From the NCBI RefSeq assembly GCF_017355955.1, contig NZ_JAFFID010000007.1:117281-181280 (forward strand): DNA of 64,000 nt. Direction: 5' to 3'. Made by a program: the position numbers and the translations under genes. A model generated the notes under the pieces. The model was not told the DNA's origin. It was given only the letters and a program-made list of their open reading frames with translations, and searched no databases. Position 1 is the stretch's first letter. Every line of letters starts with the position of its first letter. This stretch comes from Sabulibacter ruber. Its GTDB lineage: Bacteria; Bacteroidota; Bacteroidia; Cytophagales; Hymenobacteraceae. Of the stretch, positions 8,958 to 18,500 are shown one piece after another.

Positions 8958-9353
8958 TCAGGGCTTCACCAATGGTACTGCCCACAACCCCATCTTCATC
9001 TGGAAGATATTAGCAATACTGGTGGCTTTCTGTTTGGCTTGTTCGGCCATGGAGCCAGTGAATAACTCGTCTACCGTTTGCGTGAAGAGCGCAATCCACC
9101 GGGTAAAATGGGGTCGGTCAATGGGCATAGCCAGGTGTTTGGGAAACGGCTGGCCTTTGTACGCCACTGACCCAAACAGCACGGTGCTCCAGAAGGCATA
9201 CATCTTGGGCAGGTGGTGTTCCCAGTCTACCTGGGCAAATTCATTGAACACCGGGCTCAGCAACTCGTCTCGGTTTACGTGATCGTAAAAGGTATCTACC
9301 AAGGCTTTGATGTCTTCCTCGGTAGTGATATCGGGTTTAGGTGCTTCGTTCAT
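8958..9353 (-). CDS. Group III truncated hemoglobin
   Basis: 131 residues. Pattern of a 2/2 globin: DIKALVDTFYDHVNRDELL, FWSTVLFGSVAYKGQPFPKH and the proximal-His helix HFTRWIALFTQTVDELF. Group III is assigned from the long C-terminal part and the H-F-x-R-W spacing. It binds O2 or NO at a heme in the cytoplasm; exact role unproven. It is divergent from cydAB, and an FNR-geometry inverted repeat lies between the two start sites, suggesting shared control by oxygen or nitric oxide. Confidence 0.9.
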   Translation of the reverse strand: MNEAPKPDITTEEDIKALVDTFYDHVNRDELLSPVFNEFAQVDWEHHLPKMYAFWSTVLFGSVAYKGQPFPKHLAMPIDRPHFTRWIALFTQTVDELFTGSMAEQAKQKATSIANIFQMKMGLWAVPLVKP

Positions 9354-9658
9354 AGCGGTGGGTGAGAGCGTTGGCGGCTCTCGCTTTTCAACAATGCAAG
9401 GTTAGGGAAAGGTGCCTTGGTTTGAAATGACCTTCGTCATTTTAAGCCTGTTTTTGCAGAAACAGCCTGAAAGAAAATAAAGTGGAGGGTTCTGGCGGTA
9501 GAATGAACAGAAGGGTGAGAGGGGGTGTTTTCATACTGAGGGGTTAAGAAAGCGAGAGAGAAGGCCCCGGAAGAAATCTGTTTTTTTCCTGTTCTCCTAT
9601 TCAATCCTGTCTTACCTTTCCTCCGATTTAGACGGAGTATCCACTTATCCTTTTAGCT
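9354..9658. other. Divergent regulatory region, globin / cydAB
   Basis: 305 bases containing the operator-like repeat at 9425-9442, a copy of the dispersed 35-bp palindrome at 9441-9473, and a TACCTTTC box (9613-9620, one base off the Bacteroidota -7 consensus) upstream of cydA. No open frame of interest. Confidence 0.6.
9425..9442. promoter_or_regulatory. Candidate CRP/FNR-family operator
   Basis: Perfect inverted repeat AAATGAC-CTTC-GTCATTT. The five-base half sites with a four-base spacer (ATGAC-N4-GTCAT) reproduce the geometry of FNR/DNR boxes (TTGAT-N4-ATCAA). It lies between divergent globin and cytochrome bd genes, targets typical of such regulators. Confidence 0.5.
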
Positions 9659-10999
9659 ATGGATGACCTGTTTGCCGCCCGGTCACAGATGGCGCTGTCG
9701 CTGGGTTTTCACATCATTTACGCCTGTATTGGCATGGTCATGCCGTTTTTCATGGCCGTGTCGCACTACCGTTACCTCACTTCTCACCAGGATGTTTATA
9801 AGCGGCTTACCAAAGCCTGGAGCAAAGGAGTTGCCATTTTCTTTGCCACCGGAGCCGTGTCGGGCACCATGCTTTCCTTTGAATTAGGTTTGCTGTGGCC
9901 CAAATTCATGGAACATGCCGGACCCATCTTCGGGATGCCTTTCTCTTTAGAGGGAACGGCTTTCTTTATTGAGGCCATTGCGCTGGGTTTCTTCCTGTAC
10001 GGCTGGGGCCGGTTTAATCCGTGGTTTCATTGGTTCACCGGCGTGGTGGTGGGGCTGAGCGGACTGGCCTCGGGTATTCTGGTGGTCTCAGCCAACGCCT
10101 GGATGAACAGTCCGGCCGGCTTTGACTACGTGAACGGCCAGTACCTGAACATCGATCCCATCAAAGCCATGTTCAACGATGCCTGGTTTTCCCAAGCCTT
10201 GCACATGACGCTGGCTGCCTTTGCTGCTACTGGTTTTGCGGTGGCCGGTTTGCACGCACTCATGATTCTGCGCAAGAAAAACGTGGTGTTTCATGCCAAA
10301 GCCTTTAAGATTGCGGCCATTTTCGGGGCCGTAGCCGCTATTCTGCAACCCATTTCCGGCGATATCTCGGCTAAGGACGTGGCCCAGCGGCAACCTGCTA
10401 AACTGGCGGCCATGGAAGCGCATTTCCACACCGAGAAAGCCGCGCCCCTGGTGCTGGGTGGTTTGCCCGACGAAGACAAAAAAGAGGTCAATTACGCCAT
10501 CAAAATACCCGGCATGCTGAGTTTCCTGGCCCACGGCAATTTTGAGCAGGAAGTAACCGGGCTGGACCAAATTCCGGAAGAGAATCATCCGCCGGTGCTG
10601 GTGACGCACATCGCTTTCCAGATCATGGTGGGGTTGGGCATGTTCCTGATGCTGGTGTCCTTTCTGTATTTGCTGGCCCTCTGGAAAAAGAAAAACTGGC
10701 TCTACAGCACATGGCTGCTGCGTTTGTTTGTGATGGCCATTCCGCTGGGGTTCATTGCCATTGAAGCCGGCTGGACGGTGACCGAAGTAGGTCGCCAACC
10801 TTGGATTCTGAACGGCATCATGCGCACCAAAGACGCCGTAACGCCTATGCCCGGCATTGCCTATTCCTTTTACCTGTTTGCGGCCATCTATGTCTCTTTA
10901 AGTTTAGTAGTGGCGTATTTGCTGTATCGGCAGATTAAGGCGGTGCCCACGCTGTATGATGTAACTCCGGCTCCCGAGCCAGCCCACGCTACCCATTAA
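9659..10999 (+). CDS. cydA: Cytochrome bd ubiquinol/menaquinol oxidase subunit I
   Basis: 446 residues, multi-span. Heme ligands are visible: His18 in GFHIIYACIG, His182 in ALHMTLAAF, and Met323 in FQIMVGLGM (equivalents of E. coli His19, His186 and Met393). GRQPW, the family hallmark, is present. The 70-residue shift at the Met shows the short quinol-loop form, lacking the long Q-loop insertion of E. coli CydA. It oxidises quinol and reduces O2 to water with high affinity. cydB follows after 10 bp in the same operon; the globin gene is divergent. Confidence 0.97.
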   Translation: MDDLFAARSQMALSLGFHIIYACIGMVMPFFMAVSHYRYLTSHQDVYKRLTKAWSKGVAIFFATGAVSGTMLSFELGLLWPKFMEHAGPIFGMPFSLEGTAFFIEAIALGFFLYGWGRFNPWFHWFTGVVVGLSGLASGILVVSANAWMNSPAGFDYVNGQYLNIDPIKAMFNDAWFSQALHMTLAAFAATGFAVAGLHALMILRKKNVVFHAKAFKIAAIFGAVAAILQPISGDISAKDVAQRQPAKLAAMEAHFHTEKAAPLVLGGLPDEDKKEVNYAIKIPGMLSFLAHGNFEQEVTGLDQIPEENHPPVLVTHIAFQIMVGLGMFLMLVSFLYLLALWKKKNWLYSTWLLRLFVMAIPLGFIAIEAGWTVTEVGRQPWILNGIMRTKDAVTPMPGIAYSFYLFAAIYVSLSLVVAYLLYRQIKAVPTLYDVTPAPEPAHATH

Positions 11000-11009
11000 A
11001 TCAGAAGCC

Positions 11010-12029
11010 ATGCTGTACGTTGTCATTACTTTTCTGTGCCTGGGCATTCTGCTGTACTTCCTGCTGGGTGGGGCCGATTTTGGAGCCGGTATCATTGAAC
11101 TGTTCACCCACCGCCGGAACATCAGGCGAACCCGCACCACCATGTACCACGCCATCGGGCCCATCTGGGAGGCCAATCACATGTGGCTCATCATTGCCAT
11201 AGTGATTCTGTTTGTGGGTTTCCCGCGCATTTACGCTACCATGTCGGTGTACCTGCATATTCCGTTGCTGCTGCTCTTGATTGGCATCATTGCCCGCGGT
11301 ACGGCGTTTGTGTTCCGGCATTATGATGCGGTGGTAGACGAGATGCAGGTGGTGTACAACAATATTTTTGTGTACTCCAGCTTCCTGACGCCGCTGTTCC
11401 TAGGTATCATTGCCGGAAGCGTGGTCTCGGGGCATATTGATGTGCAGGCCGATAATTTCCTGGATGCCTATGTGTTCAGCTGGCTACATTGGTTCTCGGT
11501 GGCGGTGGGTTTCTTCACAGTAGCCTTGTGCGGGTTTCTGGCAGCCATTTACCTCATCGGCGAAGCCGAGGAAGAGCAGGACCGCCGCCGGTTCATTGAG
11601 AAAGCCAAGATCTTGAACCTGGTGGCCGTTATCTGCGGTGCCCTGGTGTTTGTCTCAGCACAGGTAGAAGGAGTGCCGCTGGTGAATTGGCTTTTCGGGA
11701 ATGCGGTTAGCTTTACGGCTATTGTGGCGGCCACGCTTTCGTTGCTGTTGCTGTGGGTACTGCTGGGCCGAGGGCAAAGCAAAGTGCTGCGGTTCCTGGC
11801 TGGGTTTCAGGTAACCATGATTCTGGTGGCCATTGGGTACGCGCATTTCCCTAATTTCCTGCTGCTACGGGGCGGAGATCACCTGTCGCTTTTTGAGGCG
11901 CAGGCTCCGGCTTCTACCATCAATGCTTTGGGTTGGGCGCTGGTGCTGGGAAGCGTTCTCATCCTGCCGGCTTTGTTTTACCTGTTCTATAGTTTCCAGA
12001 AGAAGCCCTTGCATGATTATGAAGTGTGA
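11010..12029 (+). CDS. cydB: Cytochrome bd oxidase subunit II
   Basis: 339 residues, about eight to nine membrane spans. The N-terminal family pattern LGGADFGAGIIELF and IGPIWEANHMWLI is clear. It forms the heterodimeric oxidase with CydA, 10 bp upstream. No small CydX-like subunit gene is visible behind it; a strong terminator follows 78 bp downstream. Confidence 0.97.
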   Translation: MLYVVITFLCLGILLYFLLGGADFGAGIIELFTHRRNIRRTRTTMYHAIGPIWEANHMWLIIAIVILFVGFPRIYATMSVYLHIPLLLLLIGIIARGTAFVFRHYDAVVDEMQVVYNNIFVYSSFLTPLFLGIIAGSVVSGHIDVQADNFLDAYVFSWLHWFSVAVGFFTVALCGFLAAIYLIGEAEEEQDRRRFIEKAKILNLVAVICGALVFVSAQVEGVPLVNWLFGNAVSFTAIVAATLSLLLLWVLLGRGQSKVLRFLAGFQVTMILVAIGYAHFPNFLLLRGGDHLSLFEAQAPASTINALGWALVLGSVLILPALFYLFYSFQKKPLHDYEV

Positions 12030-12106
12030 GCTGCTTTCAGCCAAAACTCTCAGGACCTTCTTTTAAGCCCGATTTTAGGAAAACAAGCCTGAAACAGGAA
12101 ATACCC

Positions 12107-12153
12107 ATAAACGCCCCGGCCCGACAGGATCGCTGTCGGGCCGGGGCGTTTAT
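12107..12153. terminator. Bidirectional terminator after cydB
   Basis: 21-bp perfect GC-rich stem (12107-12127 with 12133-12153) and a five-base loop, flanked by A/T at both ends. Shared by cydB and the convergent SpoIIAA-like gene. A copy of the 35-bp repeat (12061-12098) lies just before it. Confidence 0.92.
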
Positions 12154-12170
12154 CTAAACAAGAGAGGGAA

Positions 12171-12605
12171 TTACCTTTCTACCTCCGCCAACTGGCAGGA
12201 TTTAAGCCAAAGCAACGCGTCTGGCTCAGAAGTGAACCCTTCAAAATCTGCTCCCTTACCATACCACGGCAAGGCTCTCATTTGCATGGCAGACTCTTTG
12301 GTCTCAGGGTCTTTTGAATGGGCCGGAGTAAGCAAATACGCCACATGGGTGATATGCCCTAACTGGCCATGCAGCGTAGGGAAATAAGACTCTCGCAACC
12401 AGGCAATATCTTCCTGGGAAAGCGGGCCACGGCTCCGGACGTCAAACAACCAATAGCGTGCGTTTGTCTCCTGGGCCAACTCCAGAACCTGCTGGTACAC
12501 CTCCCGCGGGGTAAAGGCGTAAACAGGTTGTGGCCAACGCAAAAACAACACATCCAGGTCCGGACGGTAGGTAAGAGCAATGGCATCTAAAAATATAGGA
12601 GACAT
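12171..12605 (-). CDS. SpoIIAA/STAS-like cytoplasmic protein
   Basis: 144 residues from the ATG at 12603-12605; longer readings start at 12701 but the extension is Cys/Leu-rich and unlike the family. Alternating strand-helix pattern (DLDVLFLRWPQPV, ARYWLFDVRSRGP, THVAYLLTP) fits the SpoIIAA/STAS-like proteins common in Cytophagales. No catalytic motif. The gene at 55595-55969 has the same build, so the genome carries at least two. Function unknown. Confidence 0.65.
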   Translation of the reverse strand: MSPIFLDAIALTYRPDLDVLFLRWPQPVYAFTPREVYQQVLELAQETNARYWLFDVRSRGPLSQEDIAWLRESYFPTLHGQLGHITHVAYLLTPAHSKDPETKESAMQMRALPWYGKGADFEGFTSEPDALLWLKSCQLAEVER

Positions 12606-12763
12606 ATGAAGGTATTTAGAAGGTAAACTTACAAAAGTTAAACGCACGCACAGGCAAACTTCTGGAAAAAGTTTATCCCTGAGCCGATATATAGCCAACA
12701 ACTATATAGACGCAGTTGGTTCGTTCCTTTTTCGTATAAACTGCTTTTCCCAGAAGAATACAA

Positions 12764-12771
12764 TACCTTTG
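12764..12771 (+). promoter_or_regulatory. -7 box for MFS transporter gene
   Basis: TACCTTTG matches TAnnTTTG exactly and lies 20 bases before the GTG start codon, implying a leader of about 15 bases. No clear TTG was found at -33. Confidence 0.45.
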
Positions 12772-12791
12772 CTTTCTTTGATTCATAACCT

Positions 12792-14051
12792 GTGGCAACA
12801 TCTTCCCCAATCCCTGAGGAACGGCATGATCCTTACGCCGTTCTCCGTATTCCCGAGTTCCGGCTTTTTATCTCTGCCCGTTTCTGCATCACGCTGGCCA
12901 TGCAAATACAGGCCGTAGTGGTGGGTTGGCAGATTTATGACATCACCAAAGACCCTTTCTCCTTAGGTCTGATAGGCTTGGTAGAGGCTATTCCGTCTAT
13001 CACGGTGGCGCTGTACGCCGGCCACGTAGCCGATATTATCCCCCGGAAACGCATCATCATCACCGTGCTGAGCGTGCTGCTTTTTTGCTCAGTGGCCCTG
13101 CTGCTGTACACCCTGGACATCGGGAAAATCCTGCACCAGTTTGGTACCGTTCCCATCTATTCAGTGATTTTCCTGAGCGGCTTGGCCCGAGGCTTCATGG
13201 GGCCGGCCGTGTTCTCGTTCATGCCCCAACTGCTACCAGACCGTAAGTTCTACGCCAACGCCATCACCTGGAGCAGTTCCACGTGGCAAGCCGCTTCGGT
13301 AGCCGGTCCTGCCATTGGCGGGTTGGTCTATGCCTTCGGAGGCGTGTCTGCGGCTTTTGGTTTGGATGCAACCTTGGTCTTATGCGCCTTGATTCTTTAC
13401 GGCTTGATCGCCGGACGCCCCTTGCCGGTGAGCGAAGGACCGAAGCTGAAGATCAAGGAAAGTCTGCAGACAGGACTCAAATTCGTGTTCGGGAACCAGA
13501 TTATCCTGAGTGCACTGGCCCTGGACATGTTTGCGGTGCTGTTTGGCGGAGCCGTGGCGCTGTTACCGGTGTTTGCCTCTGATATCCTGAAGATTGGTCC
13601 GCAAGGGCTGGGCTTGCTCCGGTCAGCTCCGGCTATTGGCTCCGTGACCATGGCGGTGTTCATGGCCTACCGGCCGATTACCAACAACGCCGGTAAAAAG
13701 ATGTTGTGGGCGGTGGCCGGATTTGGGGCGTGCATCATAGGTTTCGGCTTGTCCAACGTGTTCTGGCTCTCCTTTGCCCTGCTGTTGATGAGCGGCGTGC
13801 TGGACAGCGTCTCAGTGATCATCCGTTCTACCTTGATTCATACGCTCACGCCAGAGCACATGAAAGGCCGCGTCTCTAGCGTGAACAACATCTTTGTGGG
13901 CTCCAGCAACGAGATCGGGTCCTTTGAATCCGGCCTTGCCGCGAAGTTACTGGGCGTAGTGCCCTCGGTGGTGTTCGGCGGCACCATGACCATGTTGATT
14001 GTGGCCTTCACCGCCTGGAAAGCGGATAAGCTGCGGAAGCTGAGTTTGTAG
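12792..14051 (+). CDS. MFS transporter, DHA3/EntS-like exporter
   Basis: 419 residues, twelve predicted membrane spans. The start is GTG at 12792: an in-frame TAA lies only two codons upstream and no earlier start is possible. The family pattern near the N-terminus (FRLFISARFCITLAMQIQ, then GWQIYDITKDPFSLGL and GHVADIIPRKR) is that of the MFS_3/EntS group. It probably exports a small molecule; substrate unknown. Alone in its unit and ended by a terminator built round a copy of the 35-bp repeat. Confidence 0.9.
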   Translation: MATSSPIPEERHDPYAVLRIPEFRLFISARFCITLAMQIQAVVVGWQIYDITKDPFSLGLIGLVEAIPSITVALYAGHVADIIPRKRIIITVLSVLLFCSVALLLYTLDIGKILHQFGTVPIYSVIFLSGLARGFMGPAVFSFMPQLLPDRKFYANAITWSSSTWQAASVAGPAIGGLVYAFGGVSAAFGLDATLVLCALILYGLIAGRPLPVSEGPKLKIKESLQTGLKFVFGNQIILSALALDMFAVLFGGAVALLPVFASDILKIGPQGLGLLRSAPAIGSVTMAVFMAYRPITNNAGKKMLWAVAGFGACIIGFGLSNVFWLSFALLLMSGVLDSVSVIIRSTLIHTLTPEHMKGRVSSVNNIFVGSSNEIGSFESGLAAKLLGVVPSVVFGGTMTMLIVAFTAWKADKLRKLSL

Positions 14052-14065
14052 TAGACTTTAAAATT

Positions 14066-14123
14066 AAAGCCTCTTTGTTTCTGGTCTGTTTTCTGAAAAA
14101 CAGGCCGAAACAAAGAGGCTTTT
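14066..14123 (+). terminator. Terminator of MFS gene enclosing a repeat copy
   Basis: Stem AAAGCCTCTTTGTTT (14066-14080) pairs with 14108-14122, followed by a T-run. The loop is a full copy of the dispersed 35-bp palindrome (GTCTGTTTTCTG ... AAACAGGCC), so the repeat here extends a terminator hairpin. Confidence 0.85.
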
Positions 14124-14198
14124 TTATGGAATGGGAATGCGGAAGTGTTCTGTTTACTCAGCAGACGATGAATCTGCGGTGATAGAAGCAGCTGGCGG

Positions 14199-14233
14199 AG
14201 ACACTCGTAGGAGCTGCGCACACTACGAGGTCT
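14199..14233 (+). repeat. REP-like stem-loop, copy a (forward)
   Basis: AGAC-ACTCGTAG, loop about 12 bases with GCTGCGCAC core, CTACGAG-GTCT. First member of an inverted pair with copy b at 14386-14419. Six copies in the window always form pairs. Confidence 0.75.
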
Positions 14234-14266
14234 TTAGAGCAGGCGTCTGCTGCGTGGTGGGTGACT

Positions 14267-14299
14267 AAACCTGTGAGGTTTTGAATACCTCACAGGTTT
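14267..14299. terminator. Hairpin of the CCTGTGAGG terminator family
   Basis: Stem AAACCTGTGAGGT (14267-14279) pairs with 14287-14299. The same hairpin sequence recurs at 24285-24317 and 25224-25256. It lies inside the region bounded by REP-like copies a and b. Confidence 0.65.
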
Positions 14300-14385
14300 T
14301 ACGTTAAGGCTTCTTTTTCCCAAATTTAACCCTAAAAACACATCCCTACTCAGGACTCAGCACTCAAGACTCAGGACTATCGTTT

Positions 14386-14419
14386 GACCTCGTACTGTGC
14401 GCAGCTCCTGCGAGCGTCT
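14386..14419 (-). repeat. REP-like stem-loop, copy b (reverse)
   Basis: Reverse-oriented partner of copy a, ending eight bases before the stop codon of the adaptor gene. Just upstream, 14348-14378 is a run built of repeated ACTCAGGACT/ACTCAAGACT words. Confidence 0.75.
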
Positions 14420-14426
14420 ATGCCAA

Positions 14427-15581
14427 CTACTCTTCCTCCTTGTTCTCCTGCATGGCCAGCAGGTTGTGCGCGCCTTTCACGGCGATGCTGCTGGAGGCTT
14501 GAAGTTCCACAGGGAGTTGCACTTCCACGTAGCCGTTTCCTTTGAGGCCGGTTTTTACTTCCACGCGTTTGAACTGGCGGTTGCCGGGGCTGGCGTAGAC
14601 GTAGGGCGTGCCATCGAACTGTACCACGGCGCTTTCCGGGAGGGCGGTAACGGTGCGGTCGGTGGTTTGGACGGTGGCGGTCACGTACATGCCGGGCAGG
14701 AGTTTGTGCTCGTCGTGGTGGTCCAGGTGGGCGTGGATGGGAACGGTTTTGTCGCCTTCCACGCTGTGGCCCACCAGGATGATCTCGGCGGTGCGGGGTG
14801 CGGGGTCGTTGGGCAGGGTGTAGGTGAGGCGCTGGCCGGGGCTCAGGTACGGCACGTCTTTCTCGAAGGCGTTGAGCTTAAGGTGCAGGTCATCGGTGTT
14901 CACCAATTCAAACAGCACATCAGAGGCGTTCACCATTTTGCCCACGTTCACCAGCGTGTTTTTCACGAAGCCGTTGATGGGCGAGGTGATGTTGATGGTG
15001 CGGCTGATTTTGCCGTTCTGCAGGCGCGCCGGGTTGATGTTGATCATGAGCAGTTTCTCGCGCAGGGCGGCCAGGCTGTTCTGCAGTACTTCGCGCTCGG
15101 TCTTCACCTGCTGCAGGTTCTTGAGGGCGCTTACTTTCTCCTGAGTGAGTTCCTGCTGGCGCTGATACTCCAAGTTGGCCAGTTGCAGGCGGGCGCGGGT
15201 ATCCAGATAATCCTGCTGCAGTTGCACGTAGTCGGGGTGCTGGAGGGTGGCCAGTACCTGGCCTTTGTTAATGTGCTGGCCCGGCAGCAGGTTCATGGAT
15301 TTTACAAATCCGCCGTACGGCACCGAGACGCTGATCAGGCTGGTGGGCGGCACGTCAATCTCACCGGAGAGCTGCAGCGTATTGCCTAATTTCTGTTGAG
15401 TGGGCGAGCCGAGTTCCACGCCCGCGTTCTGCATCTGCTGCTGGGTGAGGGTTATGAGCTCAGAGGTTTCTACTGGCGCAGCCGCGGCTTCGGGAGTAGG
15501 CGTTTCGGGGGTGTTTTTCTCAGAACAGGCTGAAAACAGCAGAAGCCCGGCCAGGCTATATGTGAAAAATGATGTTCTCAT
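14427..15581 (-). CDS. RND efflux periplasmic adaptor (membrane fusion) lipoprotein
   Basis: 384 residues. Lipoprotein signal peptide with lipobox FSAC (Cys at about residue 19), then a linker rich in Thr, Pro and Glu. Core shows the lipoyl half PYGGFVKSMNLLPGQHINKG, a long coiled-coil hairpin (QQDYLDTRARLQLANLEYQ), and the second lipoyl half with INGFVKNTLVNVGKMV. It links the inner-membrane RND pump to the outer-membrane channel. The start lies two bases after the stop of the CzcA-TolC fusion gene, so it is the last gene of the operon. Confidence 0.93.
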   Translation of the reverse strand: MRTSFFTYSLAGLLLFSACSEKNTPETPTPEAAAAPVETSELITLTQQQMQNAGVELGSPTQQKLGNTLQLSGEIDVPPTSLISVSVPYGGFVKSMNLLPGQHINKGQVLATLQHPDYVQLQQDYLDTRARLQLANLEYQRQQELTQEKVSALKNLQQVKTEREVLQNSLAALREKLLMININPARLQNGKISRTINITSPINGFVKNTLVNVGKMVNASDVLFELVNTDDLHLKLNAFEKDVPYLSPGQRLTYTLPNDPAPRTAEIILVGHSVEGDKTVPIHAHLDHHDEHKLLPGMYVTATVQTTDRTVTALPESAVVQFDGTPYVYASPGNRQFKRVEVKTGLKGNGYVEVQLPVELQASSSIAVKGAHNLLAMQENKEEE

Positions 15582-15583
15582 GG

Positions 15584-18500
15584 TTAATTGCCTCCTAAGT
15601 ATTGGAGTTGAAAGACGTTTAATTGAAAGTCCAGCAGGAGCTGAAGGTAGTTCTGTTGGGTGCGCAGTTGCTGGTCGGCAGCTTGCAGGTAACTCAGGTA
15701 GCTGGCCTCGCCGCTGCGGTAGGCTTTATCAGCTTGGGTGAGGGTCAGGCGGGCGTTCCCCAGCACTTGCCGCTGGTAGAACTGTAGGCTCTGGCGCAGC
15801 TGCTGATGGGTGGCCTGGGCAGCCTGCCACTCGTTTTGCAGCAGGTGCTGTTGGTTCTGCAGCGTGGCCTCGGCGGCTTGTTTGCCCAGCGCGGCAGCTT
15901 TCACCCGCGCCCGTTGCGGTCCCTGCCACAGCGGCACTGCTAATCCCGCTTCCACGCCTTGAAACCGCCGGCCCCGGTCTACTGCGGTTTCAACGCGGCC
16001 GTTGATGTCATAGGTGCCGATCAAGGACTGGTTGAAGTAGCCCAGGGTAATATCCGGGGCCAATTTGCTTTTCTCCGCCTGTTGTTCGCGGTAGGCCACG
16101 GTGATCTGCTGCTGGTACACAGAAAGCAGCGGATGGTTTTCAGAAGCGGCTGCGCCGATGCTTGTGCTGTCTGCCCGCAGAGGTTCAGGGGTGATCACCA
16201 GCGGCTCTGGAGCCTGGATCAAGGCGTTCAGCTGCGCCTGAGCAACAGACAAAGCGGTTTGGTTCTGGCGTATCCGGTCGGTGAGTTCCAAGCGTTGGGT
16301 GGTGGCGGTGGTTTTCTCCAGCAGACCGGTCTCGCCGGTTCTGAACCGCACCTCGGCCGCCCGTTCCAACACCTGGAAGATGCTGTCTTGCCGCTGCAGC
16401 AGCTGGGCCGTGGCGTGCAGAAAGGCCAGGCGCGCATATGCCTGTTTCACTTGGTAAGCTAACTCGTGCTGCTGCAAATTCAGTTGCTGTTGGCTCAGGT
16501 TCTTCTGCTCCTGCAGCAATTTGCCCTGCGCGTTCCACGTGGTGGGGAATGGAATGGTCTGGCTCACGCCAATACGGTCATCGGTCACGGGGCTGTTGAT
16601 TTCGCCCTGGCTGTAGGAAAGCTCGGTTTTAGGAATATCCAATGCCGTTTTCTGCAGGGCTCCGCGCATTTCCACTTCCAGCGCCGCGCTGCGTAGTTGC
16701 CGGTTGTTCTGTTGCGCTAATTCCAAAACCTGGGCCAAAGACAGGATTTGCGGCGTTTGTGCCTGAGACACCTTTGGCAAAGCCAGGCAGAACAACACCA
16801 AGCCTACGGCGACTTCTTGCTTCCGCTTCTTCAGGCCTTTACCCGTGTTTTTCAGTCCGCCAAGGCCTTTCTCAGAGAAATAGTAGATAATGGGCAGCAC
16901 CACCAGCGTGAGCAGCGTGGCCGAAAGCAATCCGCCGATCACCACCGTGGCCAGCGGTTTCTGGACTTCGGCGCCCGCCGAGGAAGACAAGGCCATGGGC
17001 AGGAACCCGAGCGAGGCAACCGTGGCGGTCATCACGATGGGGCGCAGACGCGCCGCCGTACCTTCCCGGATGATCTGCTCCAGGTTGGTCATGCCGCCGG
17101 CTTTGAGTTGGTTGAAGTACCCAATCATCACGATGCCGTTGAGAACCGCCACGCCAAACAAGGCAATGAAGCCAACGCCCGCCGAGATACTGAACGGCAT
17201 GTCGCGCAGGAGCAAGGCAAAGATGCCCCCAATGGCCGAAAGCGGAATGGCCGTAAAGATGAGGATGGACTGCTTGATGGATTTAAAGGCGAAAAATAGT
17301 AGCACGAAGATGAGCGCCAAAGCCAGCGGCACGGCCACCGAGAGGCGTTTCTTGGCTTCGATCAGGTTCTGGAACTCACCACCGTACGTGATGGTGTAGC
17401 CCGGCGGCAGCTTGATCTTGCCTTCAATTTTCTGTTGGATCTCGGTGACAATGCTCTGCACATCGCGGTTACGCACGTTGAACCCGATGGTGATGCGCCG
17501 GCGGGTGCCGTCGCGCTGGATCTGGTTGGGGCCTTTCTTCATCTCCACCTTGGCGATGTGTTCCAGCGGAATCTGCAGGCCGTTGGTGTTGCTCACGTAA
17601 AGGCGCTGCACGTCAGAAATATCGCGTCGGTTCTGCTGGTTCAGGCGCACCACCAGGTCAAAACGCTTTTCGCCTTCGTATACCTGACCGGCAATCTCGC
17701 CCGCGAACCCGGCGGTGACGGTGCGGTTCACGTCTTCAATGGTGAGGCCGTAGCGGGCCATGCTCTCACGGTCGTATTCCACCACCACCTGCGGCAGTCC
17801 GCTCATTTCCTCAATGTACAGGTCCTGCGCGCCTTCTATGGGTTGGATGAGCTTGCCTATTTTCTGGGCGGCGCGGGCCAGTTGGTCCACGTCTTCTCCG
17901 TAGATTTTGAGAACCACGTCTTGCCGGGCGCCGGTCATAAGCTCGTTGAAGCGCATTTGGATGGGCTGCTGCACCCCGAAGGACGCCTGCGGCAGGTTCT
18001 GGTGCAGGACGTCAGACATTTTGTTGGCGAGTTCCACGCGTGAGCTAGCGCTAGTCCACTCAGATCGTTCCTTCAGGACCACAATCATGTCGCCCAGTTC
18101 CACGGGGTTGGGCTCAGTGGGTACTTCGGCAGAGCCTATTTTGGTTACCACTTTCTCTACCTCGGGGAAGGTCTTTTTCAGGACCTCAGAGGCTTTCTGC
18201 ACCACTTTGATGGTCTCGTTGAGGGAACTGCCGGTAAGCACGCGGGTTTCAATGGCGAAATCGCCTTCGTCTAGCGACGGGATAAACTCGCCGCCCATCT
18301 GCGTGAACAGCACCAAACTGAGCGTGAACAGCCCCAACGCGATGCCCAGCACCAGGGTTTTAGCCCGCAACGCGAAGTTGAGCAGCGGCTGGTACGCCCG
18401 GTTGATGGCGTTCATGATCTTGTCTGAGATATTTTCTTTGTGCTGGGTTTTGCGGCTCAACACCAGCGACGACATCATGGGTACGTAGGTGAGCGACAGC

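Noticed and set aside
14397..15389. 330-codon frame on the plus strand opposite the adaptor gene
   Set aside because: Shadow frame created by codon bias of the real adaptor gene; composition (His/Val/Gly-rich) is typical of antisense shadows.
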